Source of the DNA: an uncultured Alphaproteobacteria bacterium
Lineage (GTDB): Bacteria; Pseudomonadota; Alphaproteobacteria; Rickettsiales; UBA1997
Assembly: GCA_903937405.1 (NCBI GenBank)
Contig: CAIZZE010000030.1
Coordinates: 1 to 57,974 of the forward strand
Direction of reading: 5' to 3'
Length of the DNA: 57,974 nt
The position numbers were made by a program, and so were the translations under genes. The stretch's first letter is position 1. The number at the start of each line of letters is the position of its first letter. This document shows positions 9,952 to 20,573 of this stretch, in pieces. A model generated the notes under the pieces. The model made no database searches. It saw only the letters and a program-made list of their open reading frames with translations, and had not been told where the DNA came from.

Positions 9952-11209
9952 TTGATAAATTTTTTAAAAATCTATGGGTTAAAAAACAGGTGACAAAAAG
10001 CAGTAAAATATTTCGTAAAAAAAGTGCGATTACAAAAATTGGCTCTTCTTTAGTCAGGGCTAAATAATTAGAAAAAATAAATGAGGTGGTCAGAAATATT
10101 AAAGAAAAAATTGCTAAAAGTTTCCACGAATGATTTTTTGCTAGCCAAATTGCTGCAATTGCTGCTAGCCAAACAAAAAATTGCATCGATAAAACTTTTT
10201 GAAAAGAAAGAAGTAATAAAATGGTGATTAAAGTAGCATCAAGAAAGTGATTTTCTGAAATAATAATTTTGCGTTCTGGCTTATTTTTATTAAACAAAAT
10301 CCAGAAAATTGCTGCGTAAAAAAAGAGTAGGGTAAAGCTTCCTAAAAATTTGGTGATAATTTCCAGATAAAAACCGCCTTTAATATTCCATGATTCAAAA
10401 TCATGATAAAGCGGCGAATGCTCATTTTGTAACAAATTATTAAACATTAAAAATGATGAATAAGTTGACTCTACCTGAATACCTCTTTTAGCATGAACCA
10501 TCATATTTTTAATAAAATTATGGTCGGTATAAATTTCTAACGCACAAATGATAAAGATCAGCGAAGTTACAAAAAATAAGGATTGCAGACATATTACCTT
10601 AACCATTTTCTTACTATTAACCGATTTAAAAATTATCGCTATTGGCAAAGTAAAGGCAGGTACAATCTTATAGAAAAAACCAACTAAGGCATTAATAAAA
10701 AAACTGGTTTTTAATTTTGGATTCTTAGCTTCGAAAAAAAATAAAGAAGTCGTAAAAATTAAAGCAATTACAAGATCTAAACGATGATAAAGCAGACGAA
10801 ACATTGCCAAAGTGAATAAGATGTAAAGAAGACTCATATAAGAAATTTCTTTTTCAGTCATTAAAAGACGTTTTTTGCAATAAAGTTGGCAAGTTTTTAG
10901 GCAAAAAAAATCAACCAAAAACATGAAAAAGGCGAAAGAAAGGTAATAGGGCGTAAAATCAATCTCCTTCAAGAGTAATCCGGGAAAATAGATAAAAATT
11001 AAAGTTAGTGGCGGATATTCTAAATTAAACTGGCTGTAAGGCGTAAGTCCTAGGTTTAACTTTTGAAAATAGGCTAAATAAAGCGAAACATCGGTGGCGC
11101 AGGGAAAGGATAAAAGCAGAGCGATGATTCTGGTCAAAATAAAGAATGCCAAAACCAGGTCGCCAGTTTTAATCGCGGGAAATTTCTTGAGATTTGATAA
11201 TTGCTGCAT
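9944..11209 (-). CDS. Polytopic membrane glycosyltransferase-like protein (GT87/DUF2029-like)
   Basis: 421 aa with roughly 10 hydrophobic segments. An early loop contains [17 protein letters not shown], resembling the conserved EYPP loop of GT87/DUF2029 polyprenyl-phosphate mannosyltransferases of the GT-C fold. Such enzymes move a sugar from a lipid carrier on the outer face of the inner membrane. The ATG at 11209 is preferred to the TTG immediately before it. The start overlaps the end of proC by 41 bp and the 3' end overlaps rnhA by 8 bp, indicating tight translational coupling. Family assignment is moderate; the acceptor is unknown. Confidence 0.65.
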   Translation of the reverse strand: MQQLSNLKKFPAIKTGDLVLAFFILTRIIALLLSFPCATDVSLYLAYFQKLNLGLTPYSQFNLEYPPLTLIFIYFPGLLLKEIDFTPYYLSFAFFMFLVDFFCLKTCQLYCKKRLLMTEKEISYMSLLYILFTLAMFRLLYHRLDLVIALIFTTSLFFFEAKNPKLKTSFFINALVGFFYKIVPAFTLPIAIIFKSVNSKKMVKVICLQSLFFVTSLIFIICALEIYTDHNFIKNMMVHAKRGIQVESTYSSFLMFNNLLQNEHSPLYHDFESWNIKGGFYLEIITKFLGSFTLLFFYAAIFWILFNKNKPERKIIISENHFLDATLITILLLLSFQKVLSMQFFVWLAAIAAIWLAKNHSWKLLAIFSLIFLTTSFIFSNYLALTKEEPIFVIALFLRNILLLFVTCFLTHRFLKNLSNV

Positions 11210-11978
11210 CAATAGCTTTGGTAAAAATATTTTTTAAATCTGAATTTTTTTGCAGAACTTTTGTAGCAGCTGCGGTTGTACCATTTTTTGAAGTTACTGA
11301 TTCACGTAATTCAGAAAATTTTTTTTCAGAAAATTCTGACATTAATGAGCTTCCTAAAAATAGTTTTTTAACCAGATTTTCAGATTCACTTTTTTTAATT
11401 CCGCATTTTATTGCAATCTCGGCAAAAATTTCTTGAAGTAAAAAAATATAAGCCGGTCCCGATCCAAAAATTGCGGTTGCTACATCAAATAATTTCTCAT
11501 TTGAAATTTTAAAAGCTGAACCAAATTTATCAAAAATAGTTTTTAGTTTTTCGATTTCTACTTTTTTAAGATTTTTATTGCAGAGATAAGGGAAAATACC
11601 TTGCGAATATTGAATGGGAAGGTTTGGCATGGAGCGAACAATTTTTGCATCCTTGCCAAAAATTTTCTCAAAAAATTGAATTTTCTTTCCAGCTAAAATT
11701 GAAACAAAGATGGTTTTTTTGTTTAAAATTTTTGCTTTAGAAAACTCTTCCAAAATGGCTGCTGCATCTTGTGGTTTAATTGCTATAAAAACCAAATCAG
11801 CTTTATAATTTTTTGGCAGTTCTGCGATATTTTTTATGTAATCAAGGCCGGAAATTTTATTATCTTCCGACCTTTTTAGAATTTTTATTTGACTTGCTTC
11901 AAAGCTATTTTCTTCAAGTAGATTCTGAAGTATTATTGACCCCATTTTTCCACAACCTAGGAAGAAAATATTTTTCAT
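11169..11978 (-). CDS. proC: Pyrroline-5-carboxylate reductase
   Basis: 269 aa. It makes the last step of proline synthesis, NAD(P)H-dependent reduction of pyrroline-5-carboxylate. The Rossmann motif FLGCGKMGS starts at residue 5. The segment VFIAIKPQD, the SILAGK turn, the RSMPNLP motif and the C-terminal signature ESVTSKNGTTAAAT are all present. An upstream extension to 12023 exists, but it would overlap sdhB by 41 bp and precede the Rossmann strand, so the ATG at 11978 is used. It begins 4 bp after the sdhB stop and is probably cotranscribed with sdhCDAB. Confidence 0.93.
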   Translation of the reverse strand: MKNIFFLGCGKMGSIILQNLLEENSFEASQIKILKRSEDNKISGLDYIKNIAELPKNYKADLVFIAIKPQDAAAILEEFSKAKILNKKTIFVSILAGKKIQFFEKIFGKDAKIVRSMPNLPIQYSQGIFPYLCNKNLKKVEIEKLKTIFDKFGSAFKISNEKLFDVATAIFGSGPAYIFLLQEIFAEIAIKCGIKKSESENLVKKLFLGSSLMSEFSEKKFSELRESVTSKNGTTAAATKVLQKNSDLKNIFTKAIDAAIIKSQEISRD

Positions 11979-11982
11979 ATTT

Positions 11983-12780
11983 TTAAGCTTTCCTATCGGC
12001 AATCGCTTGTTTGATTGAAGCAATAGCTTTTGCTGGATTTAAGCCTTTCGGACAAGTATTCGTACAATTCATGATTGTGTGGCAACGGTAAAGTTTGAAT
12101 GGATCTTCAAGTTCATCAAGTCTTTCTGCTGTTGCCTCGTCACGCGAATCAACAATCCATCTTTGAGCTTGCAGCAAAGTTGCAGGCCCTAAATATTTAT
12201 CGCCGTTCCACCAATAACTTGGGCAAGAAGTTGAGCAGCAGGCACACAAGATGCATTCATAAAGACCATCCAATTTTTCACGATCTTTCGGAGATTGAAG
12301 TCTTTCTTCATTTTGGTTATCAGGAAGTTCAGCCTGTAGCCAAGGTTTGATTGATTTATATTGCTCGTAAAAATTTGTAAGATCAGGAACCAAATCTTTT
12401 ACAACCGGCATGTGCGGAAGTGGATAAATTTTAACATCTGAACTTTTGCAATCGGAAATGGCTTTGGTACAAGCAAGAGTGTTAGTTCCATCAATATTCA
12501 TGGCGCAAGAGCCGCAAATTCCTTCGCGACAAGATCTGCGGAAAGTTACCGAAGAATCATGATCAGATTTGATTTTGATTAAAGCATCCAAAACCATTGG
12601 GCCACATTCATCCATGTCGATTTCAAATTTATCGATATGGGGATTTGTTTTTTGTACATCTTCTGGGTTGTAGCGATAAACCTCAAAAACGCGCACATTT
12701 TTAGCGCCTTCTTTGGCTTTAAAAAGCTTTCCGGCTTTTTTATCGATTTGTGAATTTTTTGGGAGTGTAAATTCTGCCAT
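11983..12780 (-). CDS. sdhB: Succinate dehydrogenase iron-sulfur subunit
   Basis: 265 aa. It carries electrons from the SdhA flavin to ubiquinone through three Fe-S clusters. The [2Fe-2S] ligands are in [11 protein letters not shown] plus a later Cys (NTLAC). The [4Fe-4S] and [3Fe-4S] ligands are in [17 protein letters not shown] and [17 protein letters not shown]. It is peripheral on the cytoplasmic face of the inner membrane, bound to SdhC/SdhD. It lies downstream of sdhA with a 35-bp gap and upstream of proC, in the alphaproteobacterial order C-D-A-B. Confidence 0.97.
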   Translation of the reverse strand: MAEFTLPKNSQIDKKAGKLFKAKEGAKNVRVFEVYRYNPEDVQKTNPHIDKFEIDMDECGPMVLDALIKIKSDHDSSVTFRRSCREGICGSCAMNIDGTNTLACTKAISDCKSSDVKIYPLPHMPVVKDLVPDLTNFYEQYKSIKPWLQAELPDNQNEERLQSPKDREKLDGLYECILCACCSTSCPSYWWNGDKYLGPATLLQAQRWIVDSRDEATAERLDELEDPFKLYRCHTIMNCTNTCPKGLNPAKAIASIKQAIADRKA

Positions 12781-12815
12781 AAGTTTTTGTTTTTATTTCG
12801 ATAAAATTTTGATTT

Positions 12816-14615
12816 TTAGTAAACCCTTTTTTTAGGAGGGAAAGCCTGAACATCATTGCTTAGTGGTTTCAAAATCACTTCGCGATAATCGACTTTAGTA
12901 TTTCCATTATTGTCACACCACATGATTGAGTGCTTCATCCAATTTTCGTCGTCTCTATCTTTGTAATCGTCGCGAGCCTGTGCGCCACGGCTTTCTTTGC
13001 GGTTTAGGGCGCAGGTAATTGTTACCAAAGATTGAGATCTTAAATTATCGAGTTCTAAGGCTTCAATTAAATCACTGTTCCAAATTAATCCGCGATCTTC
13101 AATTTTAAGATCGTCAAATCTCTTGAAAATTTCATGAATTTTTTCTACGCCTTTAGACAATGAATCTTCGGTTCTAAATACTGCGGCATGAAGTTGCATA
13201 CATTTCTGCATTTCACCGCGAAGTTTAGAGGTGGAAGTTTTGCCGTCGGAATTTCTGATTTTGTCGAAACGCTCAATTGATTCAGCGCCGGCATTGTCAG
13301 GAAGTTCAGAATGTTTGGTATTTGTCTTAATAAGCTCAGCAGCCCGAATTGCGGCAGCGCGACCAAATACTACAAGATCAAGCAATGAGTTTGATCCCAA
13401 GCGGTTAGCGCCGTGAACTGAAACGCAAGCAGCTTCACCAATTGCCATTAATCCAGGAACGGCTTCGGTTTTACCATTTTTAACAGTTAAAACTTCAGCT
13501 TTGAAATTAGTTGGAATACCGCCCATATTATAGTGAACGGTTGGAAGAACTGGAATTGGCTGTTTAGTTACATCAACGCCGGCGAAAATTTTGGCGGTTT
13601 CAGAAATTCCGGGAAGTCTTTCGTGAAGGATTTTTGGATCCAAGTGATTTAAGTGTAAATAAATGTGATCTTTGTTTGGACCAACGCCACGTCCGGCTAA
13701 AATTTCCATTGTCATGGCGCGTGAAACCACGTCGCGGCTTGCTAAATCTTTGGCGCTTGGAGCGTAACGTTCCATAAATCTTTCGCCTTCCGAGTTAACT
13801 AAATATCCACCTTCGCCGCGTGCGCCTTCAGTGATTAAACATCCTGAACCGTAAACGCCCGTTGGATGAAACTGGACGAATTCCATATCTTGAAGTGGAA
13901 GCCCGGCGCGAAGTGCCATAGCGTTTCCGTCACCTGTGCAAGTGTGAGCAGAAGTAGCAGAAAAATAAGCGCGACCATAACCACCAGTTGCAAGTACAAC
14001 AATTTGTGCTTTGAAGCGGTGCATAGTTCCATTAACCATTGAAAGAGCGGTGATACCACGACATATGCCGTTTTCCATGATCAAATCAAGCGCAAAATAT
14101 TCGATGAAAAATTGAGCGTTATGTTTTAGAGATTGCTGGTAAAGCGTGTGTAAAATTGCATGTCCTGTTCTATCCGCAGCAGCGCAAGTTCTTTGAGCTG
14201 GTCCGCCTTCGCCGAATTCTTTAGTCATTCCGCCGAAAGGACGTTGATAGATTTTGCCTTCTTTAGTGCGCGAAAAAGGCACGCCGTAATGTTCAAGTTC
14301 GATAATTGCAGCTGGTGCTTCGCGACACATATATTCGATGGCATCTTGATCGCCTAACCAGTCTGAACCTTTTACGGTGTCATACATATGCCAACGCCAA
14401 TCATCATCGCCCATATTTCCTAAAGCAGCAGAAATTCCGCCTTGTGCGGCAACTGTATGGGAGCGGGTTGGGAATACTTTTGAAATACAAGCCGTTGACA
14501 AACCTTTTTGCGCCATGCCGAAAGTTGCGCGAAGTCCGGCACCGCCAGCGCCTACAACTACAACGTCGAATTCATGATCAATTATTGTATAATTTCCGAT
14601 TTTTTTTTCTGACAT
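12816..14615 (-). CDS. sdhA: Succinate dehydrogenase flavoprotein subunit
   Basis: 599 aa, full length. It oxidises succinate to fumarate with covalently bound FAD. The FAD-binding motif [15 protein letters not shown] is near residue 19 and the flavinylation site is [10 protein letters not shown]. Substrate residues lie in [14 protein letters not shown] and in the region [10 protein letters not shown]. The C-terminal domain has the typical [17 protein letters not shown]. It sits between sdhD and sdhB. A DUF1674 protein of the SDHAF4 type, which in mitochondria protects the flavinylated subunit, is encoded elsewhere in the window at 34203-34364. Confidence 0.98.
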   Translation of the reverse strand: MSEKKIGNYTIIDHEFDVVVVGAGGAGLRATFGMAQKGLSTACISKVFPTRSHTVAAQGGISAALGNMGDDDWRWHMYDTVKGSDWLGDQDAIEYMCREAPAAIIELEHYGVPFSRTKEGKIYQRPFGGMTKEFGEGGPAQRTCAAADRTGHAILHTLYQQSLKHNAQFFIEYFALDLIMENGICRGITALSMVNGTMHRFKAQIVVLATGGYGRAYFSATSAHTCTGDGNAMALRAGLPLQDMEFVQFHPTGVYGSGCLITEGARGEGGYLVNSEGERFMERYAPSAKDLASRDVVSRAMTMEILAGRGVGPNKDHIYLHLNHLDPKILHERLPGISETAKIFAGVDVTKQPIPVLPTVHYNMGGIPTNFKAEVLTVKNGKTEAVPGLMAIGEAACVSVHGANRLGSNSLLDLVVFGRAAAIRAAELIKTNTKHSELPDNAGAESIERFDKIRNSDGKTSTSKLRGEMQKCMQLHAAVFRTEDSLSKGVEKIHEIFKRFDDLKIEDRGLIWNSDLIEALELDNLRSQSLVTITCALNRKESRGAQARDDYKDRDDENWMKHSIMWCDNNGNTKVDYREVILKPLSNDVQAFPPKKRVY

Positions 14616-14627
14616 TTTTTTTAAATA

Positions 14628-14990
14628 TTATCCAATTAAGTGAAGTCTGATAATTGATATAACCACTGCTACAGAGGTTACGATAGAAATAAAATTTACC
14701 AGCATGATGTAAAAATGCATTTTGGTTTTGTTTGGAATGTAATCTTCGATAACAACGCGAAGTCCTAAAGCGCCGTGGTAAAGTGATGTTGTAATCAATA
14801 AAATTCCAAGCACTGCATTAAGTGGATAAGCGAAGAAAACCGGTAAATAACCTTGAGGATCTTCAACGATTTGTGTGAATGAAAGAACTAACCAGAAAAT
14901 TAATGGAATTAAGGCGATTGCCGAAATTCTTTGCATCAGCCAGTGATGTGCGCCGCTTTTGGTTGAAGGAGCAATTTTAATTTTATTCAT
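14628..14990 (-). CDS. sdhD: Succinate dehydrogenase membrane anchor subunit SdhD
   Basis: 120 aa with three predicted membrane helices (for example ISAIALIPLIFWLVLSF). SHxxxG-type features of the heme/quinone-binding anchor are seen as LYHGALGLRVVIEDYI. It anchors SdhAB with SdhC and forms part of the ubiquinone site. It begins 4 bp downstream of sdhC and ends 12 bp before sdhA. Assignment rests on size, topology, the LYHGALG motif and operon position. Confidence 0.92.
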   Translation of the reverse strand: MNKIKIAPSTKSGAHHWLMQRISAIALIPLIFWLVLSFTQIVEDPQGYLPVFFAYPLNAVLGILLITTSLYHGALGLRVVIEDYIPNKTKMHFYIMLVNFISIVTSVAVVISIIRLHLIG

Positions 14991-14994
14991 AAGT

Positions 14995-15417
14995 TTAGAA
15001 ATATTTTAGGTAAAGAGTCACTCCAACTGTTAGTACAGTGAAAATCAATGAAAGAGCTATAGTTAGAAGTCCGGTTTTTTTGACGGTCGATTTTTCAAAA
15101 CCTTTGCCCATATCCCAGAATAAATGGCGGATGCCGTTGCAGAAGTGATAGTAAAGAGCGAAAGTTACGGCAATTCCGGCCAGAGCAAAAATATCGTTAA
15201 TAATTTCATTCATCGGACAATCGCAGGTTTCAGAAGATTCGGCGATATTGATTTGGTAAGTGTAATAAACGATATACCAAGAAATGGCAATGATTGAGAA
15301 GTAAAGCATCACGCCGGTCAAGCGATGCATGATTGAGCCCAAAGAAGAAACATTCCATTTGTAAATTTGCAAATGTGGAGAGGTTGGCCTTTGTGAACCG
15401 GATTTCTTTTCTGTCAT
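14995..15417 (-). CDS. sdhC: Succinate dehydrogenase cytochrome b556 subunit SdhC
   Basis: 140 aa with three membrane helices. The family signature RPTSPHLQIYKWNVSSLGSI is followed by MHRLTGVMLYF, and the heme-ligand motif is YYHFCNGIRHLFWDMG. It is the first gene of the minus-strand sdhCDAB operon. A 187-bp divergent region separates it from gmd; that region holds an inverted repeat at 15472-15503 that could be an operator. Confidence 0.95.
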   Translation of the reverse strand: MTEKKSGSQRPTSPHLQIYKWNVSSLGSIMHRLTGVMLYFSIIAISWYIVYYTYQINIAESSETCDCPMNEIINDIFALAGIAVTFALYYHFCNGIRHLFWDMGKGFEKSTVKKTGLLTIALSLIFTVLTVGVTLYLKYF

Positions 15418-15471
15418 TATGTAAGGATAATTTATTTACGTCAAAACGAGATGGAGGTTAAATTAAAAAGC

Positions 15472-15503
15472 TCACGCAATCTTTACAACAAAAATTTGCG
15501 TGA
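15472..15503. promoter_or_regulatory. Inverted repeat upstream of sdhC, possible operator
   Basis: TCACGCAA at 15472-15479 is the exact reverse complement of TTGCGTGA at 15496-15503, with a 16-nt spacer. It lies 55 bp upstream of the sdhC start, between divergent sdhC and gmd. The spacing could suit a dimeric regulator or an RNA hairpin in the 5' leader. No matching second copy was noticed in the window. Confidence 0.3.
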
Positions 15504-15604
15504 AATTTATTATGATTGAAAGCAATTATAGCATCAAAATTCTTGCATCAAGGAAGTTCGCTATTTAAAAACAAAATTTCTTTTCAAAATCAAAAATAAT
15601 CAAC

Positions 15605-16594
15605 ATGACTAAAAAAGCGCTAATCACCGGAATTACCGGTCAAGATGGATCTTATTTAACTGAACTTTTGCTTGCTAAAGGTTATGAAGTTCACGGTGTG
15701 ATTAGGCGTTCCAGCAGCTTTAATACTGGTCGTATCGACCATCTTTATACTGACCCAAAAATTTCTGCTGTTAAGCTTTTCTTACATTATGGTGATTTGG
15801 CAGATGCTTCAAATATGTCTCGTTTACTTGAAAAAATTACGCCGGACGAAGTTTATAATTTGGCGGCGCAAAGCCATGTAAAAGTAAGTTTTGACATTCC
15901 GGAATATACAACCGATGTAGATGCAACTGGTACTTGCCGAATTCTCGATGCTATTAAAGATACTCGTATTAACACCAAATTCTATCAAGCTTCATCAAGT
16001 GAAATGTTTGGAAAAGTTCAGGCAATTCCTCAAAGCGAATCCACTCCATTTTATCCGCGCAGCCCCTACGCTTGCGCCAAGCTTTACTCGCATTGGCTTA
16101 CTGTAAATTACCGTGAAAGTTATGGAATTTATGCTTGCAGCGGAATTTTGTTCAACCACGAATCTCCAAGAAGAGGCGAAACTTTTGTAACCAGAAAAAT
16201 CACTCGTGGTCTTGCTGATATTATGTCTAAAAAAATTGACAAAATTTATTTAGGAAATCTCGATGCCAAACGCGATTGGGGTTTTGCCGGCGATTATGTT
16301 GAGGCAATGTGGATGATGCTTCAGCAAGATGAAGCTGATGATTATGTTATTGCTACTGGTGAAACTTATTCAGTAAAAGAGTTTTTAGATGAATCATTTG
16401 GATTAGTTGGCTTAGATTGGAAAAAACATGTGGAAATTAGCGAAAAATATTTTCGTCCCGCAGAAGTTGATTTGCTGATTGGTGATTCAACTAAAGCGCG
16501 CCAAAAACTGGGCTGGAAGCCGAAAGTTGATTTCAAAGGATTGGTTAAAATGATGGTGGAATCTGATTTAGAAAAAGTAGGAATTAAACTTTAG
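15605..16594 (+). CDS. gmd: GDP-mannose 4,6-dehydratase
   Basis: 329 aa short-chain dehydrogenase of the extended type. It converts GDP-mannose to GDP-4-keto-6-deoxymannose, the precursor of fucose, rhamnose or perosamine in surface glycans. The NADP-binding motif is [13 protein letters not shown] at residues ~8-20. The catalytic Ser/Tyr/Lys are in ASSSEMFGK and [12 protein letters not shown]. Family motifs [35 protein letters not shown] and [11 protein letters not shown] are present. It is slightly shorter than many homologues but looks complete. No fucose or perosamine synthase gene lies beside it. Confidence 0.95.
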   Translation: MTKKALITGITGQDGSYLTELLLAKGYEVHGVIRRSSSFNTGRIDHLYTDPKISAVKLFLHYGDLADASNMSRLLEKITPDEVYNLAAQSHVKVSFDIPEYTTDVDATGTCRILDAIKDTRINTKFYQASSSEMFGKVQAIPQSESTPFYPRSPYACAKLYSHWLTVNYRESYGIYACSGILFNHESPRRGETFVTRKITRGLADIMSKKIDKIYLGNLDAKRDWGFAGDYVEAMWMMLQQDEADDYVIATGETYSVKEFLDESFGLVGLDWKKHVEISEKYFRPAEVDLLIGDSTKARQKLGWKPKVDFKGLVKMMVESDLEKVGIKL

Positions 16595-16613
16595 TTATTT
16601 CTTTTATTTAAAA

Positions 16614-16728
16614 CCGAGCGGACCCCGTCGTGAAGACGGGGTGACAATCTATCTAGCTTTTCTACAACCACAAACTGTCACCTCGTACTAACAACTGTCA
16701 CCCCGTCTTCACGACGGGGTCCGCTCGG
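16614..16728. repeat. Compound palindromic element, REP-like pair (GTCACCCCGTC family)
   Basis: Two perfect 33-nt inverted arms, 16614-16646 and 16696-16728, flank a 49-nt spacer. Each arm contains its own hairpin (ACCCCGTC ... GACGGGGT). The arms carry GTCACCCC toward the spacer. A related single copy is cut by the right end of the window at 57950. It lies between gmd and folK, both forward, and could also terminate or attenuate transcription. Confidence 0.93.
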
Positions 16729-16752
16729 ACTCAAATCAAATTAAAAACATAA

Positions 16753-17214
16753 ATGAAGCGTATAATTTTTGGTATCGGATCAAATTTAGGTGACAAAAAT
16801 TTTTACCTTGACCAAGCTATTCGAGAGTTGACTTTAGAGCTATTTTTAACCTCACCAAAAAGATCAAATATTTTTAAAAATCCGGCAATGCTTTTGCCAA
16901 ATTCGCCACAAGAATGGGATGTAGAATTTTATAATATCGCACTTTCTGCTGACATTGATTTGGAAAAATTTGCGCCGGAAAAAATTTTAGAAATAGTTAA
17001 AAAAATTGAAAAAAAATTAGGGCGAAAAGAGTCGCAAAGATGGTCGCCGCGCGAGATTGACATTGATATTTTGGCAATTGAAGATCTAAAAATTAACATC
17101 GAAGAAAAATTAATAATTCCTCATCCTGGCTTATTTGAGCGTGATTTTTTTGTTAAAACTGTTGAAGAAATTGAAGGCCAATTATTGAAAAAAATCAATC
17201 GAATTACTATCTAA
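16753..17214 (+). CDS. folK: 2-amino-4-hydroxy-6-hydroxymethyldihydropteridine pyrophosphokinase
   Basis: 153 aa, normal HPPK length. It transfers pyrophosphate from ATP to the pterin in folate synthesis. The N-terminal GIGSNLGDK motif and the signature RWSPREIDIDIL, which carries the Mg-binding acids, are clear, and IIPHPGLFERDFF is the typical C-terminal block. It is separated from gmd by a palindromic element and lies 36 bp before clpB. folC is encoded at 24743-26056. folP and folB are not in the window. Confidence 0.92.
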   Translation: MKRIIFGIGSNLGDKNFYLDQAIRELTLELFLTSPKRSNIFKNPAMLLPNSPQEWDVEFYNIALSADIDLEKFAPEKILEIVKKIEKKLGRKESQRWSPREIDIDILAIEDLKINIEEKLIIPHPGLFERDFFVKTVEEIEGQLLKKINRITI

Positions 17215-17250
17215 AAATTTGTAAGTTAATTATTTAAAATAGGTAATTTT

Positions 17251-19824
17251 ATGAATCTGGATCGTTACACTGAAAAAACACAAAGCCTTTTGCAAACAGC
17301 GCAAACATTAGCTCTAGGAAATTCAAATCAAAAACTTTTACCCGAACATTTGCTTGTAGCAATGTTATCAGATCAAGATGGATTGACACAAAAATTAGTC
17401 ACTTTTTGTGACGGCAATGTTGAAATTTTAAAAGCTGAAAGTCAGAGAATTTTAAACGCAATTTCAAAAGTTGAAGGAAGCGGCGCTGGAAATATTTCAA
17501 TGTCGCAGGAATTAGCGCGCGTCTTGCTTTTGGCAGAAAAATTAGCTGATCAAAACTCTGATCAATTTATCACTGTTGAGCGCATTTTACAGGCGATTTT
17601 AGAAGATGAAAAAAATGAAGCCGCGAAAGCTTTAAAAGTTTCTGGAGTTAGCGTTACAGCACTTCGCGCCGCAATTCAAAAAATTCGTGGCGGTAAAAAA
17701 GCTAATTCTGCTTCTGCTGAAACTACTTACCAAGCGCTTGAAAAATATGCGCAAGATTTAACCAAAAAAGCCCGCGAAGGAAAAATTGATCCTGTGATTG
17801 GTCGTGATGAAGAAATTCGCCGCGCGATGCAAGTTTTATCTCGTCGCACCAAAAATAATCCCGTTTTAATTGGTCAGCCCGGAGTTGGTAAAACCGCGAT
17901 AGTTGAGGGTTTGGCGCAAAGAATTGTAAATGGCGATGTTCCAGAAAGTTTAAAAGATAAAAAATTAATGGCACTCGATATGGGCGCGTTAATTGCCGGC
18001 GCCAAGTTTCGTGGTGAATTTGAAGAGCGTTTAAAAGCAGTTTTAAACGAAGTAGAAAGCAATGACGAAGTTGTGCTTTTTATTGATGAATTGCATTTAT
18101 TGGTTGGTGCTGGAAAAACTGATGGCGCGATGGATGCTTCAAATTTATTAAAACCAGCTTTGGCGCGCGGAACACTTCATTGTATTGGTGCAACAACTAT
18201 TGATGAATATCGTCAATATATTGAAAAAGATGCCGCTTTGGCACGCCGTTTTCAGCCGATTTATACCGAAGAACCAAGTGTTGAAGACACAATTTCAATT
18301 CTACGCGGCATTAAAGAAAAATACGAAGTTCACCACGGAATTAAAATTAAAGATTCAGCTTTAGTTGCAGCGGCCACAATGTCGGATCGCTACATTACTG
18401 ATCGTTTTTTACCCGACAAAGCAATTGATTTAATTGATGAAGCGGCAAGTAGTTTGAAAATTGAACTCGATTCTAAGCCAACTGAACTTGACGAAATGGA
18501 TCGTAAAATTATCCAGTTAAAAATTGAAGCCGAAGCCTTGAAAAAAGAAGATGATAAAGCTTCCAAAGATCGTTTAGAAAAAATTACTGCCGAGTTAAAA
18601 AATTTAGAAAAAAAATCTTCTGAAATTACTACTTCATGGCAAGCTGAAAAAATGAAGCGCACTAAAATTAATGAACTTAAAAGCAAAATTGAGCATAGTA
18701 AATTTGAACTCGAAAAAGCGCAGCGTGAAGGCAATTTAACTAAAGCGGGTGAGCTAACTTATGGCACAATTCCGGAATTGCAAAAAGAGCAATCAGCACT
18801 AGAAACATCTGTGTCGCAAACCATGATTCGTGAATCAGTTTCAGAAGACGATATTGCGGCAATTATTGCGAAAGTAACCGGAATTCCTTTGGATAAATTG
18901 CTTTCTGGTGAAAAAGAAAAATTACTAAAAATGGAAGATTTATTGCGCCAAAGAGTAATTGGCCAAGATGATGCGCTTCACGCAATTTCAAGTGCTGTAC
19001 GTCGTTCGCGCGCTGGTTTGCAGGAAGCAAATCGCCCGATTGGTTCATTCTTGTTTTTAGGGCCAACGGGAGTTGGAAAAACTGAACTTTCTAAAGCATT
19101 GGCTGAGTTTATTTTTGATGATGATTCTGCAATGTTGCGCGTTGATATGAGTGAATTTATGGAAAAGCACGCGGTTGCAAGGTTGATTGGCGCACCTCCA
19201 GGTTATGTTGGTTTTGAGCAAGGTGGCGTTTTAACTGAAGGTGTGCGCCGCCGTCCTTATCAGGTGATTTTATTTGATGAGGTAGAAAAAGCACATCACG
19301 ATGTTTTTAATATTTTATTGCAAGTTTTAGATGACGGCAGACTTACAGACGGGCAGGGTCATATCGTTAATTTTTCTAACACGATAATTATTTTAACTTC
19401 AAATTTAGGTTCGCAGTTTTTGACTGAACTCGATGAAGATCAAGATGTTAAAACGGTTGAAGACCAAGTGATGGAAGTGGTTCGCGGGCATTTTAGGCCA
19501 GAATTTTTGAATCGTTTGGATGAGATAATTTTATTTAACAAACTAAGTCGAAAAAATATGCAAGCGATTGTAGAAGTTCAATTTGCAAGGCTCGCCAAAA
19601 GATTAGTTGGTAGAAATATTATAATTAAGCTTGATAAAACAGCTGAAAATTATTTGGCGGCTAAAGGCTACAGCTCAACTTATGGCGCTCGACCTTTGAA
19701 GCGAGTGATTCAAAAAGATATTGAAAATGCTTTGGCGGAGAGGATTTTGAAAGGTAATATTCAGGATGGTCAATCAATTGTAATTAAAGCGAATAGTGAG
19801 AATTTAGAGTTTATCGTAACCTAA
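17251..19824 (+). CDS. clpB: ATP-dependent chaperone ClpB (disaggregase)
   Basis: 857 aa, full length. An N-terminal Clp double repeat (residues ~1-145) starts with [20 protein letters not shown]1 has the Walker A motif [19 protein letters not shown] ClpB-specific coiled-coil middle domain spans ~400-530. NBD2 has [17 protein letters not shown] with [11 protein letters not shown]. The middle domain identifies ClpB rather than ClpA or ClpC. With DnaK it threads aggregated proteins through the hexamer pore in an ATP-driven way. No sigma-32-type promoter was identified in the 36-bp gap after folK. It overlaps truA by 4 bp on the opposite strand. Confidence 0.98.
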   Translation: MNLDRYTEKTQSLLQTAQTLALGNSNQKLLPEHLLVAMLSDQDGLTQKLVTFCDGNVEILKAESQRILNAISKVEGSGAGNISMSQELARVLLLAEKLADQNSDQFITVERILQAILEDEKNEAAKALKVSGVSVTALRAAIQKIRGGKKANSASAETTYQALEKYAQDLTKKAREGKIDPVIGRDEEIRRAMQVLSRRTKNNPVLIGQPGVGKTAIVEGLAQRIVNGDVPESLKDKKLMALDMGALIAGAKFRGEFEERLKAVLNEVESNDEVVLFIDELHLLVGAGKTDGAMDASNLLKPALARGTLHCIGATTIDEYRQYIEKDAALARRFQPIYTEEPSVEDTISILRGIKEKYEVHHGIKIKDSALVAAATMSDRYITDRFLPDKAIDLIDEAASSLKIELDSKPTELDEMDRKIIQLKIEAEALKKEDDKASKDRLEKITAELKNLEKKSSEITTSWQAEKMKRTKINELKSKIEHSKFELEKAQREGNLTKAGELTYGTIPELQKEQSALETSVSQTMIRESVSEDDIAAIIAKVTGIPLDKLLSGEKEKLLKMEDLLRQRVIGQDDALHAISSAVRRSRAGLQEANRPIGSFLFLGPTGVGKTELSKALAEFIFDDDSAMLRVDMSEFMEKHAVARLIGAPPGYVGFEQGGVLTEGVRRRPYQVILFDEVEKAHHDVFNILLQVLDDGRLTDGQGHIVNFSNTIIILTSNLGSQFLTELDEDQDVKTVEDQVMEVVRGHFRPEFLNRLDEIILFNKLSRKNMQAIVEVQFARLAKRLVGRNIIIKLDKTAENYLAAKGYSSTYGARPLKRVIQKDIENALAERILKGNIQDGQSIVIKANSENLEFIVT

Positions 19825-20567
19825 TCATAATCTGTCCTAAGAAAATACAGCCCAAATGCCGGCGCGTTTGGGCCAGATTTTGTGCGATCATGGCTTTCTA
19901 AAATTTCTTTCATTTCGATTGGTAAAATCTTTTTTGATCCAACCCAAGCAAGGGTTCCGACAATATTTCTTACCATGTGATGCAAAAATGATTTTGCGCT
20001 GACATCGATTAAAATTTCATCATCATTTTTTGTAATCTCAATTTTATCGATAGTACGAATTGTTGAATTTGCTTGACATTGGGCATCACGAAACGAAGAA
20101 AAATCATGTTCTCCGATCAAAAATTTTGTCGCTTCTTTCATTAATTCAATATCGAGATCTTCGCTAAAAAAATGCCAAGCGCGGTTTTTTTGAAAAGTAA
20201 GTGGAGCACGGCGATTAATGATTATATAGCGATAATGGCGGGATTTGGCACTGAATCTGGCGTGAAAATTTTCATCAACTTTTTGGCAATTAAGAATTGA
20301 AATTTCTTCTTCGCGTAAAAAATTATTCATGCCCATCATGAATTTGTAATCATCGAAATCTTTTTCCAAATCAAAATGAATAACTTGACCCGAAGCGTGA
20401 ACGCCAGCATCAGTGCGGCCAGAGGCGATTATTTTTACGCGTTCGTTAGTTAATTTAAAAATAGCATCTTCCAACACACCTTCGATGGTTTTATTGGTGT
20501 GATCAATTTGTTTTTGAAATCCGAAATAATTTTTACCGTCATATTCAACGGTTAGTTTGTAGCGCAT
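19821..20567 (-). CDS. truA: tRNA pseudouridine(38-40) synthase TruA
   Basis: 248 aa. It isomerises uridines 38-40 in the anticodon stem-loop. The catalytic Asp is D53 in [19 protein letters not shown]. The N-terminal [13 protein letters not shown] and C-terminal [14 protein letters not shown] blocks are typical. It begins 6 bp after addB on the same strand, so the two are probably cotranscribed. Its stop overlaps the clpB stop tail-to-tail. Confidence 0.96.
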   Translation of the reverse strand: MRYKLTVEYDGKNYFGFQKQIDHTNKTIEGVLEDAIFKLTNERVKIIASGRTDAGVHASGQVIHFDLEKDFDDYKFMMGMNNFLREEEISILNCQKVDENFHARFSAKSRHYRYIIINRRAPLTFQKNRAWHFFSEDLDIELMKEATKFLIGEHDFSSFRDAQCQANSTIRTIDKIEITKNDDEILIDVSAKSFLHHMVRNIVGTLAWVGSKKILPIEMKEILESHDRTKSGPNAPAFGLYFLRTDYD

Positions 20568-20573
20568 ATTTTT

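Noticed and set aside
11979-12023. N-terminal extension of ProC
   Set aside because: It would overlap sdhB by 41 bp, and the Rossmann strand begins right after the ATG at 11978.
16614-16728. Repeats as a CRISPR array
   Set aside because: There are only two inverted arms with one spacer, no regular direct repeats and no cas genes.
18390-18734. 114-aa minus-strand ORF inside clpB
   Set aside because: It lies opposite the ClpB middle domain and has low-complexity Ser/Leu composition typical of antisense frames.
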